Source: a virus
Reading direction: 5' to 3' (one strand)
Virus record (IMG/VR): IMGVR_UViG_3300025276_000144
Location: 1-29,851 of that record
Length of the DNA stretch: 29,851 nucleotides
The notes below the pieces were generated by a model that was given only the letters and a program-made list of their open reading frames with translations, searched no databases and was not told where the DNA came from. How positions within the stretch are numbered: the stretch's first letter is position 1; every line of letters starts with the position of its first letter. The translations under genes and the position numbers were made by a program. Shown one piece after another: positions 20,677 through 27,730 of the stretch.

Positions 20677-21111
20677 TTAGTTAGTTGCAGTAGTTACTGA
20701 ACCAGTGCATTCAAAAGATGCAGAAAAAGTTGATGAATCTTCTACTCCAGAAGAAACAGCTAAGCTTGTCATGTATCCTTTAATTTGATAAACTGTATCT
20801 CCTGATTCTGCAGTACCAAATTCTAAGTTGAATAAAGTTCTGTTGTTCCATAAAGCGTACAATTCTTCGTATCCTAATGCTGCATCTAGTGCAGTCATTC
20901 CTTCTGCGTCAATAGATACACTTCTTAGTCCTTCTAAGACTTCAGTATATCCAGCTGAAGATTTCGTAGTTGCTTCTCTAGTTTCCATTGAGAAGTTTAT
21001 GTTAGCTGAAGTTGCGTGTGTTATAGCTACAAATGTAGTACCAGCGCCACCTGCAGCAACGTCTAACCCTACAAATAAGTCAGTTCCATTTACTATTCCG
21101 GTCGTTGCCAT
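20677..21111 (-). CDS. Major tail tube protein
   Basis: A 144-residue beta-rich protein of the TP901-1-like major tail protein type. It starts with MATTGIVNGTDLFVGLDVA, has a central ETREATTKSSAGYTEVLEG block typical of tube proteins, then YELYALWNNR-like helix and strand content, and ends in a strand-rich FSASFECTGSV. The position two genes before the tape measure is as expected. Assembles into the tail tube through which DNA passes. A strong hairpin follows the gene. Confidence 0.87.
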   Translation of the reverse strand: MATTGIVNGTDLFVGLDVAAGGAGTTFVAITHATSANINFSMETREATTKSSAGYTEVLEGLRSVSIDAEGMTALDAALGYEELYALWNNRTLFNLEFGTAESGDTVYQIKGYMTSLAVSSGVEDSSTFSASFECTGSVTTATN

Positions 21112-21132
21112 TTTTTTTTATTTATTAATTAA

Positions 21133-21315
21133 TTAATCCTCTTTTTTAGTTTCCTTTTTCACAGGTTTTAGAAAGTCATGCGGTCCTAGTACTTCTATTG
21201 AATCCTTTAACCACAACTTCTTTGCTAAACTTTTTTTAAGTTGCATCTGAGCACCTACTTTAACAGGTTTTAATTCAGGATGCAATTTAGTTTCTTTTAT
21301 AAATCTTACTACCAT
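21133..21315 (-). CDS. Small late protein, 60 aa
   Basis: A 60-residue basic protein (starts MVVRFIKETKLH, ends VKKETKKED) between the tail terminator and tail tube genes. In similar genomes a short, poorly characterised gene often lies here. The short KVGAQMQLKKSLAKKLW patch resembles an SH3-like strand pair, but no clear family is seen. Confidence 0.68.
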   Translation of the reverse strand: MVVRFIKETKLHPELKPVKVGAQMQLKKSLAKKLWLKDSIEVLGPHDFLKPVKKETKKED

Positions 21316-21319
21316 ATTT

Positions 21320-21763
21320 TTAGTTTTTAGATATTCTTAATTTGAATTGCATTGTATTAAAATACATTCCTTCTACTCCAAAATCATCATCGAATCCAGT
21401 GTCTTGATCTTCAAAAGAACAAGATTGAACATAAAACTCTGATGCTCCAGGAGAAGCTTTACTATAACCATCTAACGCATCTCTAATTTGACCAGAGTAA
21501 AGCACTAAATTATTAAAGCTATTTGATTCAAAAATGTTTATTAATAAAACAACTTCATCTAATTGACTTACTCCTGACTTAGTAGGAGTAGGTGTATTGT
21601 TTCTAAATGTGTATGTAATATACGCACCGTTACCAGATACATCTGAAATATTATCTGACACAGTATTCTCTTCAGGATAACATGCGTTAGTCCATAAAGA
21701 ATTAGCTGCAACAATTTTTTGGTACACCCAACTTTTTGGTATTGCGTAAATTCCTATGCTCAT
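21320..21763 (-). CDS. Tail terminator/completion protein
   Basis: A 147-residue alpha/beta protein of the DUF3168/gp11-like type by position and pattern. It has an N-terminal helix (WVYQKIVAANSLWTNACYP), a strand (AYITYTFRN), a central LDEVVLLINIFESNSFNNL strand-helix pair typical of the tail terminator fold, and a C-terminal strand (MYFNTMQFKLRIS). It forms the ring that ends the tail tube and joins it to the head. The start overlaps the gp10-like gene by 4 nt (ATGA). Confidence 0.72.
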   Translation of the reverse strand: MSIGIYAIPKSWVYQKIVAANSLWTNACYPEENTVSDNISDVSGNGAYITYTFRNNTPTPTKSGVSQLDEVVLLINIFESNSFNNLVLYSGQIRDALDGYSKASPGASEFYVQSCSFEDQDTGFDDDFGVEGMYFNTMQFKLRISKN

Positions 21764-22341
21764 TTTAAATTAACTCCAAGAAGTTTTATGCTTCTTTTAT
21801 TTAGTGTTGTTAATATATCTTTTTGTAGTCTATTTAATGCAGCTGATCCTCCTTGTTGAGCAGCTTTTGGCAATAAACCTAAACCATTTATTTTTGTTGT
21901 TCCACCCTTAGGAGCAAAACCATATTCTAACATGTAAAAATAAAATCCTGATTTCTTCTTAGCATACTCGATAGCTAATTGTCTTCTTTCAACTTCATTA
22001 ATACCTTTCTTTTTTCTAATACTCTTAGGTGTTTTTACTATAGGTCCTACATATACACTTGGTCTACCGTATTTAGTATTTTTTTGGCTTGGCCATATTC
22101 TTATTGATCTTTTTAATTTTCCAACTTTATAACCTAATTTTCTTCTATAAGAAGCTGTTTTACTTGCATTAGTTTTTATAAGAGTTTTTAAAGCAGCTTG
22201 AATTGGCTTTGCTGATTTCTTTAATGATTTTTGCAATGCTTTATTTACTTGAAGACTAGTTGGATATAAATCATCTAAACCATTCATAATAGTCATCATT
22301 GCTTTTTTGTCAATATCTAATGTTATACTATCTTTACTCAT
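21760..22341 (-). CDS. HK97 gp10-like head-tail connector protein
   Basis: A 193-residue very basic protein of the HK97 gp10 family. A helical N-terminal region (LQVNKALQKSLKKSAKPIQ) is followed by the basic GYKVGKLKRSIRIWPS segment, then strand YVGPIV and the conserved FYFYMLEYGF near the C-terminal third, which corresponds to the family's Y-x-x-x-x-E-(Y/F)-G motif. It acts at the head-tail junction. One base overlaps the upstream gene. Confidence 0.82.
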   Translation of the reverse strand: MSKDSITLDIDKKAMMTIMNGLDDLYPTSLQVNKALQKSLKKSAKPIQAALKTLIKTNASKTASYRRKLGYKVGKLKRSIRIWPSQKNTKYGRPSVYVGPIVKTPKSIRKKKGINEVERRQLAIEYAKKKSGFYFYMLEYGFAPKGGTTKINGLGLLPKAAQQGGSAALNRLQKDILTTLNKRSIKLLGVNLK

Positions 22342-22685
22342 TATCCTTGTGTTCTACTTTCTATTCTTTCAACACTAATTATAAATCCCTCTTCTCTACC
22401 TAATTCTTCAATACCAATTATTTTGTATCGTTCACGCGTTGTTGCTGAGAACGTTAAGTCAATCACAGAATCATATTGAAAATCAAGTGCAAACCTAACT
22501 AGTAAGTCATATTGTTTTAATACTAGTTGAGAATTTGATGCGTTTTCAATATCTGCTTTTTTAATTTTTCTTGAATAAAAAAAATCACGAACTGCACTGT
22601 AAGAAACAACTCTTTGACCATCTGCGCTTGTAGTATAATTAGCACTAAATAATCTTCCTTGTCTATATAGCTTGCCAATATTCAT
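22341..22685 (-). CDS. Head-tail adaptor (head closure) protein
   Basis: A 114-residue beta-rich protein of the phage head closure family (SPP1 gp16-like). Visible blocks are a YSAVRDFFYSRKI strand pair, LVRFALDF, and the conserved ERYKIIGIEELGREEGFII near the end. It closes the portal channel and connects to the tail. Placed between the gp6-like connector and gp10-like genes, the usual order. One-base overlaps on both sides. Confidence 0.8.
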   Translation of the reverse strand: MNIGKLYRQGRLFSANYTTSADGQRVVSYSAVRDFFYSRKIKKADIENASNSQLVLKQYDLLVRFALDFQYDSVIDLTFSATTRERYKIIGIEELGREEGFIISVERIESRTQG

Positions 22686-23317
22686 TAGATCGTAGCTCTG
22701 TTATATTGATTTATTAAATGAGTTGCTCCTTTAGGTATGTCAAACATGCCAGTACCAACATCTTGTCTCATCTCATAGTATCTTCCTATAATTAACAAAG
22801 TAGCTTGATACAATCCTAAAGGTACGTCATTAGTACTACATCCAGCTGTAAATATAACTTCAACAGAATCAGGCTTATCAAACGTGTCTGGCCAATTGTT
22901 ATTTGTACTTGGATAAATTCTTATACTTTCATTAAGATAACTTAGATTGCTTACGTAGTAGTCTGTATTTACTGCTAATGTTTGTTGAGCATTTGCTGTA
23001 TCATAATATTTAACACTAGCAACTGCACTTCCATTTACTCCAAGATCTATAACAGGCAAAAATCCATCTGCTATATATGTTATTCCAACAGCACTTAAAA
23101 GTAAACTAGTTTCTTTTTCTACAATATCCTGAGCTATCTTTAGTAAAAGTGTAATGTAGGTATCGTCTACAGTGTAACCACTTTCTATTCTTAAATGAGC
23201 TTTTGCTTCAGCTAAACTTACTATCCATGAAGATCTTGCAGTAGATACTTTTAGTCTACCATAAGGCAAAAAATTATTGTAAGTAGCTATTCCAAAATCG
23301 TTTATAGTGTAACTCAT
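22685..23317 (-). CDS. gp6-like head-tail connector protein
   Basis: A 210-residue protein of the HK97 gp6/phiE125 gp8 family. The signature is SLAEAKAHLRIESGYTVDD, YITLLLKIAQDIVEKET at about 33-68, followed by a beta region (VKYYDTANAQQTL) and the late ATLLIIGRYYEMRQDV helix. It forms the ring on the portal. It is the first gene after the capsid gene, separated by a strong hairpin. Confidence 0.85.
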   Translation of the reverse strand: MSYTINDFGIATYNNFLPYGRLKVSTARSSWIVSLAEAKAHLRIESGYTVDDTYITLLLKIAQDIVEKETSLLLSAVGITYIADGFLPVIDLGVNGSAVASVKYYDTANAQQTLAVNTDYYVSNLSYLNESIRIYPSTNNNWPDTFDKPDSVEVIFTAGCSTNDVPLGLYQATLLIIGRYYEMRQDVGTGMFDIPKGATHLINQYNRATI

Positions 23318-23333
23318 TTATTTGTTTTTTTTA

Positions 23334-23377
23334 GAATATTAAGGGGAGAAGAATAAACCTCTCCCCTTTTTATATTC
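23334..23377 (-). other. Strong hairpin after the major capsid gene
   Basis: AAGGGGAGA (23368-23360) pairs perfectly with TCTCCCCTT (23349-23341), flanked by GAATAT/ATATTC, giving about 15 pairs. It lies just after the capsid stop... on the coordinate scale, in the gap between the capsid gene and the next gene transcribed. No T-run follows on the minus strand (A-run instead), so it is probably an RNA stabiliser, processing site or partial terminator. It would read as a terminator on the plus strand, where there are no genes. Confidence 0.72.
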
Positions 23378-23387
23378 AATTTAATAA

Positions 23388-24626
23388 TTATGCAATTAAA
23401 GATTGGAATTTAACAAATCTTTCTCCTTGAGGAAGTGCAAAATCAACTAACGTGTTAACCACTAATCTTACTTGATTATTGATTGCAACACTGAAAGGAT
23501 CTACAACCACGTCAACTCCACCAAACATTCCTACAACTACTTGAGAAAAGTCTCCAAATAATCCATGTGCGTCAGCAGCAGATTGTCCACAGAAGTTAGA
23601 ATAGTAAGTACGGTAACCGTTAACCATTTGCTGGTTGTATACCATTCCAGCCATTGCTGGACTAACACCAGAAACTTGAGCAGCTGTTTTTAATTCTTTT
23701 AAGAATTTAGGACTTAATACGTAAGCAAGATCTCCAGATAAAGCATTTGCTAAAGCTAATTCTTGCTCAGCAGAAACTAAATCTTTAAAACAAGATACAC
23801 CAGCAGCAAAACTAGTTTCTTCAGTAAATGTTCCAACACCAGTTGTAGCAGATATAGAAGTAGGCGCATTAGAAACAGTTGTGTCATTAAACATTGCTAA
23901 AGCGATATTGTCAGCAACAGACTTTCCTAAATCAGCCATTATAGCAGTTTCAACTCCAGCACCGTTTTGGTGAATTAACTCTTTCGATATGTTAACGTAA
24001 CCAGCAATTCTCTTTGGAGATAATGTTACTGATTCAAAAGCAGCGCCACCATCAGCAGCAGCAGTATTTTCAGCAGACATCCAAGCAGTTGATTGCTTGT
24101 TAATGATTGGAATACGTGCGTCAGCATTTAAGTTTAGAAACTTAGCTCCTAGTTGAGTATAAAAAGCATCTTCACGAATAGCATCAACAAAAGCTTCAAC
24201 AGAAGTTCCTGCAATATTAGAAGTAATGTCAGCTCTTTTTTCAAACATTGATGCAGGAATACCAGCACCTTGAATAGAGTTTCCATTAGATCTTGCTTCG
24301 CTAACCGCTTGCTCTTGTACTTCTTTTTCAACGCCACTTAGGTTATTGTTTGCAATACCATCAATGTGCTTTAGAAAAGAGTATGATCTTTTTACTTTTT
24401 CTTCTTCAGAAACAACGTTTCTTACTTCTTTCTTTTTCATTTCTTCCATTTTTAAAGCTCTTTCAGCTTTGTTATTTAATTCCTCCGCATTAGAGTTCAT
24501 ATTGTCAAAAGAAGTAGCTTCGTCGTCGGTTAGCTCTCTTTCTTCAAGTGTAGCTAATGCAACTAAAGCTTCCATCTTTTCTAAAACGCTTGCACGTTCT
24601 TCTTTGTAAAAATTAGATGAGTTCAT
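23388..24626 (-). CDS. Major capsid protein, HK97 fold
   Basis: A 412-residue HK97-type capsid protein. Residues 1-80 are a charged helical delta domain (FYKEERASVLEKMEALVALA and on) that acts as an internal scaffold and is normally removed by the prohead protease. The mature part includes AGIPASMFEKRADITSNIAG, the strand-helix region ISKELIHQNGAG, the AMFNDTTVSNAP loop, and the C-terminal VVGMFGGVDVVVDPFSVA (G-loop/P-domain end). It follows the protease gene as usual. Forms the icosahedral shell. Confidence 0.94.
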   Translation of the reverse strand: MNSSNFYKEERASVLEKMEALVALATLEERELTDDEATSFDNMNSNAEELNNKAERALKMEEMKKKEVRNVVSEEEKVKRSYSFLKHIDGIANNNLSGVEKEVQEQAVSEARSNGNSIQGAGIPASMFEKRADITSNIAGTSVEAFVDAIREDAFYTQLGAKFLNLNADARIPIINKQSTAWMSAENTAAADGGAAFESVTLSPKRIAGYVNISKELIHQNGAGVETAIMADLGKSVADNIALAMFNDTTVSNAPTSISATTGVGTFTEETSFAAGVSCFKDLVSAEQELALANALSGDLAYVLSPKFLKELKTAAQVSGVSPAMAGMVYNQQMVNGYRTYYSNFCGQSAADAHGLFGDFSQVVVGMFGGVDVVVDPFSVAINNQVRLVVNTLVDFALPQGERFVKFQSLIA

Positions 24627-24636
24627 CAGTTTTAAT

Positions 24637-25767
24637 TTAAAATTTATGTTTATTTAGTTTTAGTTTTAAGGAGGCTAAAGAGCGTCTATGTAAATCTTGT
24701 TCTTCTCTTTTGTTTTCTTCCTTCTCTTTCATTAGACTTTCGTCTAGCGAACTTTTTCTCCATGTTTCCATAGATCGTAATGCTACTGTTGCATCCTCGT
24801 ATGCAGGATACGTTACAGCACTTACATCGTATAATCGTGATACTTTGTCAATTGTTCTTATAGTACCATCAGTTGTTTTCTCCCAAGAATCTTCTTCTAC
24901 AGTAAAAGCAAAAGAGCTTTGCGTTACGTCACCTCTTTGCATTGAAACTTTTAAGTCTCTTCCTGCTTGAGTATCTGGTAAGTCAACTTCGTATCTTAAT
25001 CCTTTTTCATCAGTTCTTAATTTTAAGGTTCCTGAAATTGTTCTACCCATAATATAATTAGCGTCATGGTTAAACAAGAATCTTACATCGTCTTCTAATC
25101 TACCATCAAAAGCTTTAGGAGAAATAAGTTCTCTAAAACCTCCAAGGTTATTACTTAAACTATTAAACACAGATCCATATCCAACAACGATGCTTTTACC
25201 ATCTTCTTCTCTAACCTCAACGTTTTCTAACGTAAAAGTTCTAGTCTCTTTATTTGGCAATTGTGTTCTATAATCTTCGTCGTGATCATTATCCATAGGC
25301 TCTTCGTTTGGATCTTTAACTATTACTTCTTGGTCTTCATGAAGTTTTTCGTAAGTTATAATGATAGTGTCTTCAGTTTCTTCTACTTTTTGAATATGTC
25401 TGTTTTCAGTTTCCATAGTTCTTTCTTCTTCTTTTTTTATTTCTTTTACTTTTCTTTTTGACCAGCTAAAACCAGCATCTCCTCCCCATAAAGCCCACGC
25501 TATTCTACCGTTGCTTGGATAACCTTCTTCACCTGGTCTAAAACCTTGAGCTTTTTTATCAACTTCATGTCTACTAAAAAATGAGAACATTCTTTTAATA
25601 GTTCTTATAGACAAGTTCTTTTTATTTTTAATGTCTCTTGCTCTAGCAATTCCAACTTCAGTTCCACCTCTACCAAATTCAGATCTCCATTCTAATCCTT
25701 TAGTGGCTTCTGTGACCATTCCGTTAGTCACACTAGTATTTATATCACCTAAAGCTCTATTGCTCAT
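24637..25767 (-). CDS. Prohead protease (HK97 family U35) with extra N-terminal domain
   Basis: A 376-residue protein with two parts. Residues 175-335 are the HK97 prohead serine protease: IVVGYGSVFN, RFLFNHDANYIMGR with H234, the MQRGDVTQSSFAF block with S285, and YDVSAVTYPAYEDA at 313-326. Residues 20-105 form a separate conserved-looking domain (GLEWRSEFGRGGTEVGIARA; RMFSFFSRHEVDKK; GRIAWALWGGDAGFSW) that I recall as an N-terminal addition in other phage head proteins. An acidic linker joins them. It overlaps the portal gene by 11 nt. The protease removes the capsid delta domain. Confidence 0.88.
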   Translation of the reverse strand: MSNRALGDINTSVTNGMVTEATKGLEWRSEFGRGGTEVGIARARDIKNKKNLSIRTIKRMFSFFSRHEVDKKAQGFRPGEEGYPSNGRIAWALWGGDAGFSWSKRKVKEIKKEEERTMETENRHIQKVEETEDTIIITYEKLHEDQEVIVKDPNEEPMDNDHDEDYRTQLPNKETRTFTLENVEVREEDGKSIVVGYGSVFNSLSNNLGGFRELISPKAFDGRLEDDVRFLFNHDANYIMGRTISGTLKLRTDEKGLRYEVDLPDTQAGRDLKVSMQRGDVTQSSFAFTVEEDSWEKTTDGTIRTIDKVSRLYDVSAVTYPAYEDATVALRSMETWRKSSLDESLMKEKEENKREEQDLHRRSLASLKLKLNKHKF

Positions 25768-26980
25768 TAGGTTCGTTCTGTTGTGTTATTGGAGCGTAAT
25801 TTAAAGCATAGTAATGTTGATCACCTTCAGGCCCAATATCGTTTAAGTTTTCTAGTCTTCTAATATCATTAATAGATAGAACTCCTATAGAACTCATATC
25901 CTTATAGTATTTAGATCTAGCTTCAGAATCTCCTCTTAGCATTCCGTTGGCGTTAAACATTATGCTGTAAGTCTCTTGTTCGTTTTGTCTAAACAGTTTT
26001 CTTTCTAACTCTTCTTCTAAGTTAACTAAATAAGGACGTAAAGTATGAGTTAAAAAGTCTAATCCTTGTTGCTCTATATTTGTGAATGTAGCTCTATCTA
26101 AATCACCTATCATGTGAGGTGGCACTCTAAATATTCTAGCTATTTCTGTTACCTGAAACTTTCTTGTATTTAAGAAGTCTGCGTCTTGTGGATTAAGAGA
26201 CACAGGCTTAAAATTCATACCCTCTTCTAATATAGCAGTTTTATGTGCATTCATAGGTCCATTGCCGTATGAACTATTCCAAGAATTTTTTAATCGATCA
26301 GCTGCTTCTTTAGATAATTTACCAGGATGAGAAAGAATTCCAGAAGGTGTTGCAGCGTTTCCGTAAAATGCTCCTCCGTATTTATTAGCGGCTATACTTA
26401 AACCAATAGAATCTCTATGTGTTTCAATAACACTTTTGCCTTTGATCCCATCGTAACCTAATCCTAAAAAGTGTAGCATGTCCTCATGCTTTATTATCAT
26501 ACTTTCATTAGTATTGGCGTTGGCGTTCCCTGAACTTTTCACCTCATAGAAAACTTCATCAGCTTTTACTTTTACAGTAACCTTCTCACTTGGGATATAA
26601 GTTAAAGCCACAGGGCGCGCGCTACCATCTCTTTCAATCTTGAAATAACTGTTACCATTTAAAACTAAATTAGCCATCAGAGTTTGCCTCCAAGTAAAGC
26701 TAGTCATGTAGTTGTTTGGTTTCTTAGAAAGTAATTTGTAAATTGGGTGGGATTTGTCTTTAACTTTGTTTCCTTTAGAATCTTCTTTTATAACATCTAT
26801 TGGAAGTGATGCTACTGATTCACTTAAAACTCTTACGCATGCAAAAACTGCACTGTATGTTAAAGTTGAATTTTCATTAACTGCAACTCCTGTATTAGAA
26901 GTTCCTGTTAAAACGTTTTGCAAGAATGTCTGTCCGTTGCTTCTTGATTCTTTTCTAAAAAAGTCTAGTATGCTTGCCAT
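25757..26980 (-). CDS. Portal protein, HK97 family
   Basis: A 407-residue portal protein. Characteristic blocks: AVFACVRVLSESVASLPIDV at 45-64, HPIYKLLSKKPN at about 78-89, FTWRQTLMANLVLNGNSYF at about 95-113, LSIAANKYGGAFYGNAATPS at about 190-210, and KFQVTEIARIFRVPPHMIGD near 275-295, followed by the long clip/stem helix (LRPYLVNLEEELERKLF). It forms the dodecameric DNA gate of the head. It is the first gene after a terminator and a perfect -7 box, so it probably begins the late transcript. Confidence 0.94.
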   Translation of the reverse strand: MASILDFFRKESRSNGQTFLQNVLTGTSNTGVAVNENSTLTYSAVFACVRVLSESVASLPIDVIKEDSKGNKVKDKSHPIYKLLSKKPNNYMTSFTWRQTLMANLVLNGNSYFKIERDGSARPVALTYIPSEKVTVKVKADEVFYEVKSSGNANANTNESMIIKHEDMLHFLGLGYDGIKGKSVIETHRDSIGLSIAANKYGGAFYGNAATPSGILSHPGKLSKEAADRLKNSWNSSYGNGPMNAHKTAILEEGMNFKPVSLNPQDADFLNTRKFQVTEIARIFRVPPHMIGDLDRATFTNIEQQGLDFLTHTLRPYLVNLEEELERKLFRQNEQETYSIMFNANGMLRGDSEARSKYYKDMSSIGVLSINDIRRLENLNDIGPEGDQHYYALNYAPITQQNEPNEQ

Positions 26981-26996
26981 GTGGTTTATTATAATA

Positions 26997-27004
26997 CAAA
27001 TATA
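26997..27004 (-). promoter_or_regulatory. Putative late promoter before the portal gene (-7 box)
   Basis: TATATTTG, a perfect match to the Bacteroidetes -7 consensus TAnnTTTG, lies 16 nt before the portal ATG and just after an intrinsic terminator. The -33 region is weak (no TTTG at the right distance), which could mean that an activator is needed for late expression. Confidence 0.5.
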
Positions 27005-27034
27005 ATAATTACCCCTATAGCTTAGATCTTAATA

Positions 27035-27078
27035 TAAAAAAAAGATGCGAAGAAATTACTACAAAACTCCGCACCTTT
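27035..27078 (-). terminator. Terminator of the terminase-portal accessory cassette
   Basis: On the transcript AAAGGTGCG (27078-27070) pairs with CGCATCTTT (27049-27041), 9 pairs with one wobble, followed by a run of T. It ends the small-gene cassette just before the late promoter. Confidence 0.85.
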
Positions 27079-27079
27079 A

Positions 27080-27142
27080 TTAGTCTTTAAAAAAGTTATA
27101 AGATAACCAAATAAAGACTATAACTATCGTCCATTCGAACAT
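27080..27142 (-). CDS. Possible tiny membrane peptide, 20 aa
   Basis: A 20-residue frame whose ATG overlaps the stop of the preceding 26-residue frame (TAATG) and whose stop is 2 nt from the terminator. It is hydrophobic and aromatic (TIVIVFIWLSYNFF). The overlap suggests coupling, but the length is so small that chance is possible. Confidence 0.3.
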   Translation of the reverse strand: MFEWTIVIVFIWLSYNFFKD

Positions 27143-27222
27143 TACAAAAATAATAAAATGATAGGACTAAATACTAATATTACTCCTAAAATTAATTCTA
27201 ATGCTGTTTCTTCTTTTTCCAT
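27142..27222 (-). CDS. Small membrane peptide, 26 aa
   Basis: A 26-residue peptide with an acidic start (MEKEETALE) and a single membrane-spanning segment covering the rest (LILGVILVFSPIILLFL). It carries the AATTACTAC leader 1 nt before its ATG (27224-27232), the same signal as six other accessory genes, which strongly supports translation. Role unknown; small membrane peptides can act as superinfection exclusion or lysis modulators. Confidence 0.6.
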   Translation of the reverse strand: MEKEETALELILGVILVFSPIILLFL

Positions 27223-27233
27223 TGTAGTAATTA

Positions 27234-27374
27234 TTAGTTTATTATTTCGTAACGAGACGAGTTTGATAATATTTCTGTTACGTACCAGTCATAATAGCCT
27301 CTTGTTTTGCCACTTAATATTTTAGCAATATTTGAATCTTTTTTAACTTTAATTTTTTTAATTGAATTTGTCAT
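27234..27374 (-). CDS. Small basic accessory protein, 46 aa
   Basis: A 46-residue protein with a strongly basic N-terminus (KKIKVKKDSN) and an aromatic C-terminal half (GYYDWYVTEILSN). Leader AATTACTAC lies 1 nt before the ATG (27376-27384). It is the second gene of the P1 unit, between terminase and portal genes. No family recognised. Confidence 0.65.
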   Translation of the reverse strand: MTNSIKKIKVKKDSNIAKILSGKTRGYYDWYVTEILSNSSRYEIIN

Positions 27375-27386
27375 CGTAGTAATTTT

Positions 27387-27602
27387 TTAATTATTAATTT
27401 CAATAATTCCTTTAGGTAAATCTCCTTCGTATCTCCACGTAGTTTTTACTATCATATCGTTACCATCGAATTCGTTTTCGTTTTCTTGGTAACATTCTGA
27501 AAAGATAGAATCTTTATTTAGTAAAGAAAATAATTTCTTATACAGACCTGTGTAACCTTTACCTTTTTGGTTTGTTAATCTATATGTTGAAAAATTTTGC
27601 AT
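27387..27602 (-). CDS. Accessory protein, 71 aa
   Basis: A 71-residue protein, first gene of the P1 unit between the large terminase and portal genes. A basic Tyr-containing start (FSTYRLTNQKGKGYTGLYKK) is followed by an acidic middle (CYQENENEFDGND) and a short strand-like end. Leader AATTACTAC lies 1 nt before the ATG (27604-27612). Its promoter and leader mark it as co-regulated with the 10-12 kb accessory genes. No family recognised. Confidence 0.68.
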   Translation of the reverse strand: MQNFSTYRLTNQKGKGYTGLYKKLFSLLNKDSIFSECYQENENEFDGNDMIVKTTWRYEGDLPKGIIEINN

Positions 27603-27632
27603 TGTAGTAATTATTAGTTGTTAATTTCATTG

Positions 27633-27665
27633 TAAATATACAACTATTTTCTTAACTGTTACAAA
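27633..27665 (-). promoter_or_regulatory. Accessory promoter P1
   Basis: On the minus strand TTTG (27665-27662), 21 nt, TATATTTA (27640-27633), close to Bacteroidetes promoter spacing; alternatively TGTAACAG at 27663-27656 as the counterpart of GTTAACAG in P2 and P3. The downstream leader to the ATG is nearly identical to P2 and P3. Confidence 0.6.
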
Positions 27666-27698
27666 CTTTAAACAATATTTTTACTTTTTTTTAGTTTA

Positions 27699-27715
27699 CA
27701 TGATTAGGAACCATG
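27699..27715. promoter_or_regulatory. Imperfect palindrome upstream of P1, putative operator
   Basis: CATGATT/AACCATG around a 3-nt centre (one mismatch), in the gap between the large terminase stop and P1. The flanking TTAGTTT and GTTAAA are shared with the palindrome upstream of P2 at the same distance from the promoter, which suggests a common binding protein. Confidence 0.45.
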
Positions 27716-27730
27716 TTAAATTTTATAAAA

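Noticed and set aside
24149-24337. A minus-strand frame inside the capsid gene (62 codons)
   Set aside because: Lys/Leu-rich shadow of the capsid reading frame with no leader and no sensible function.
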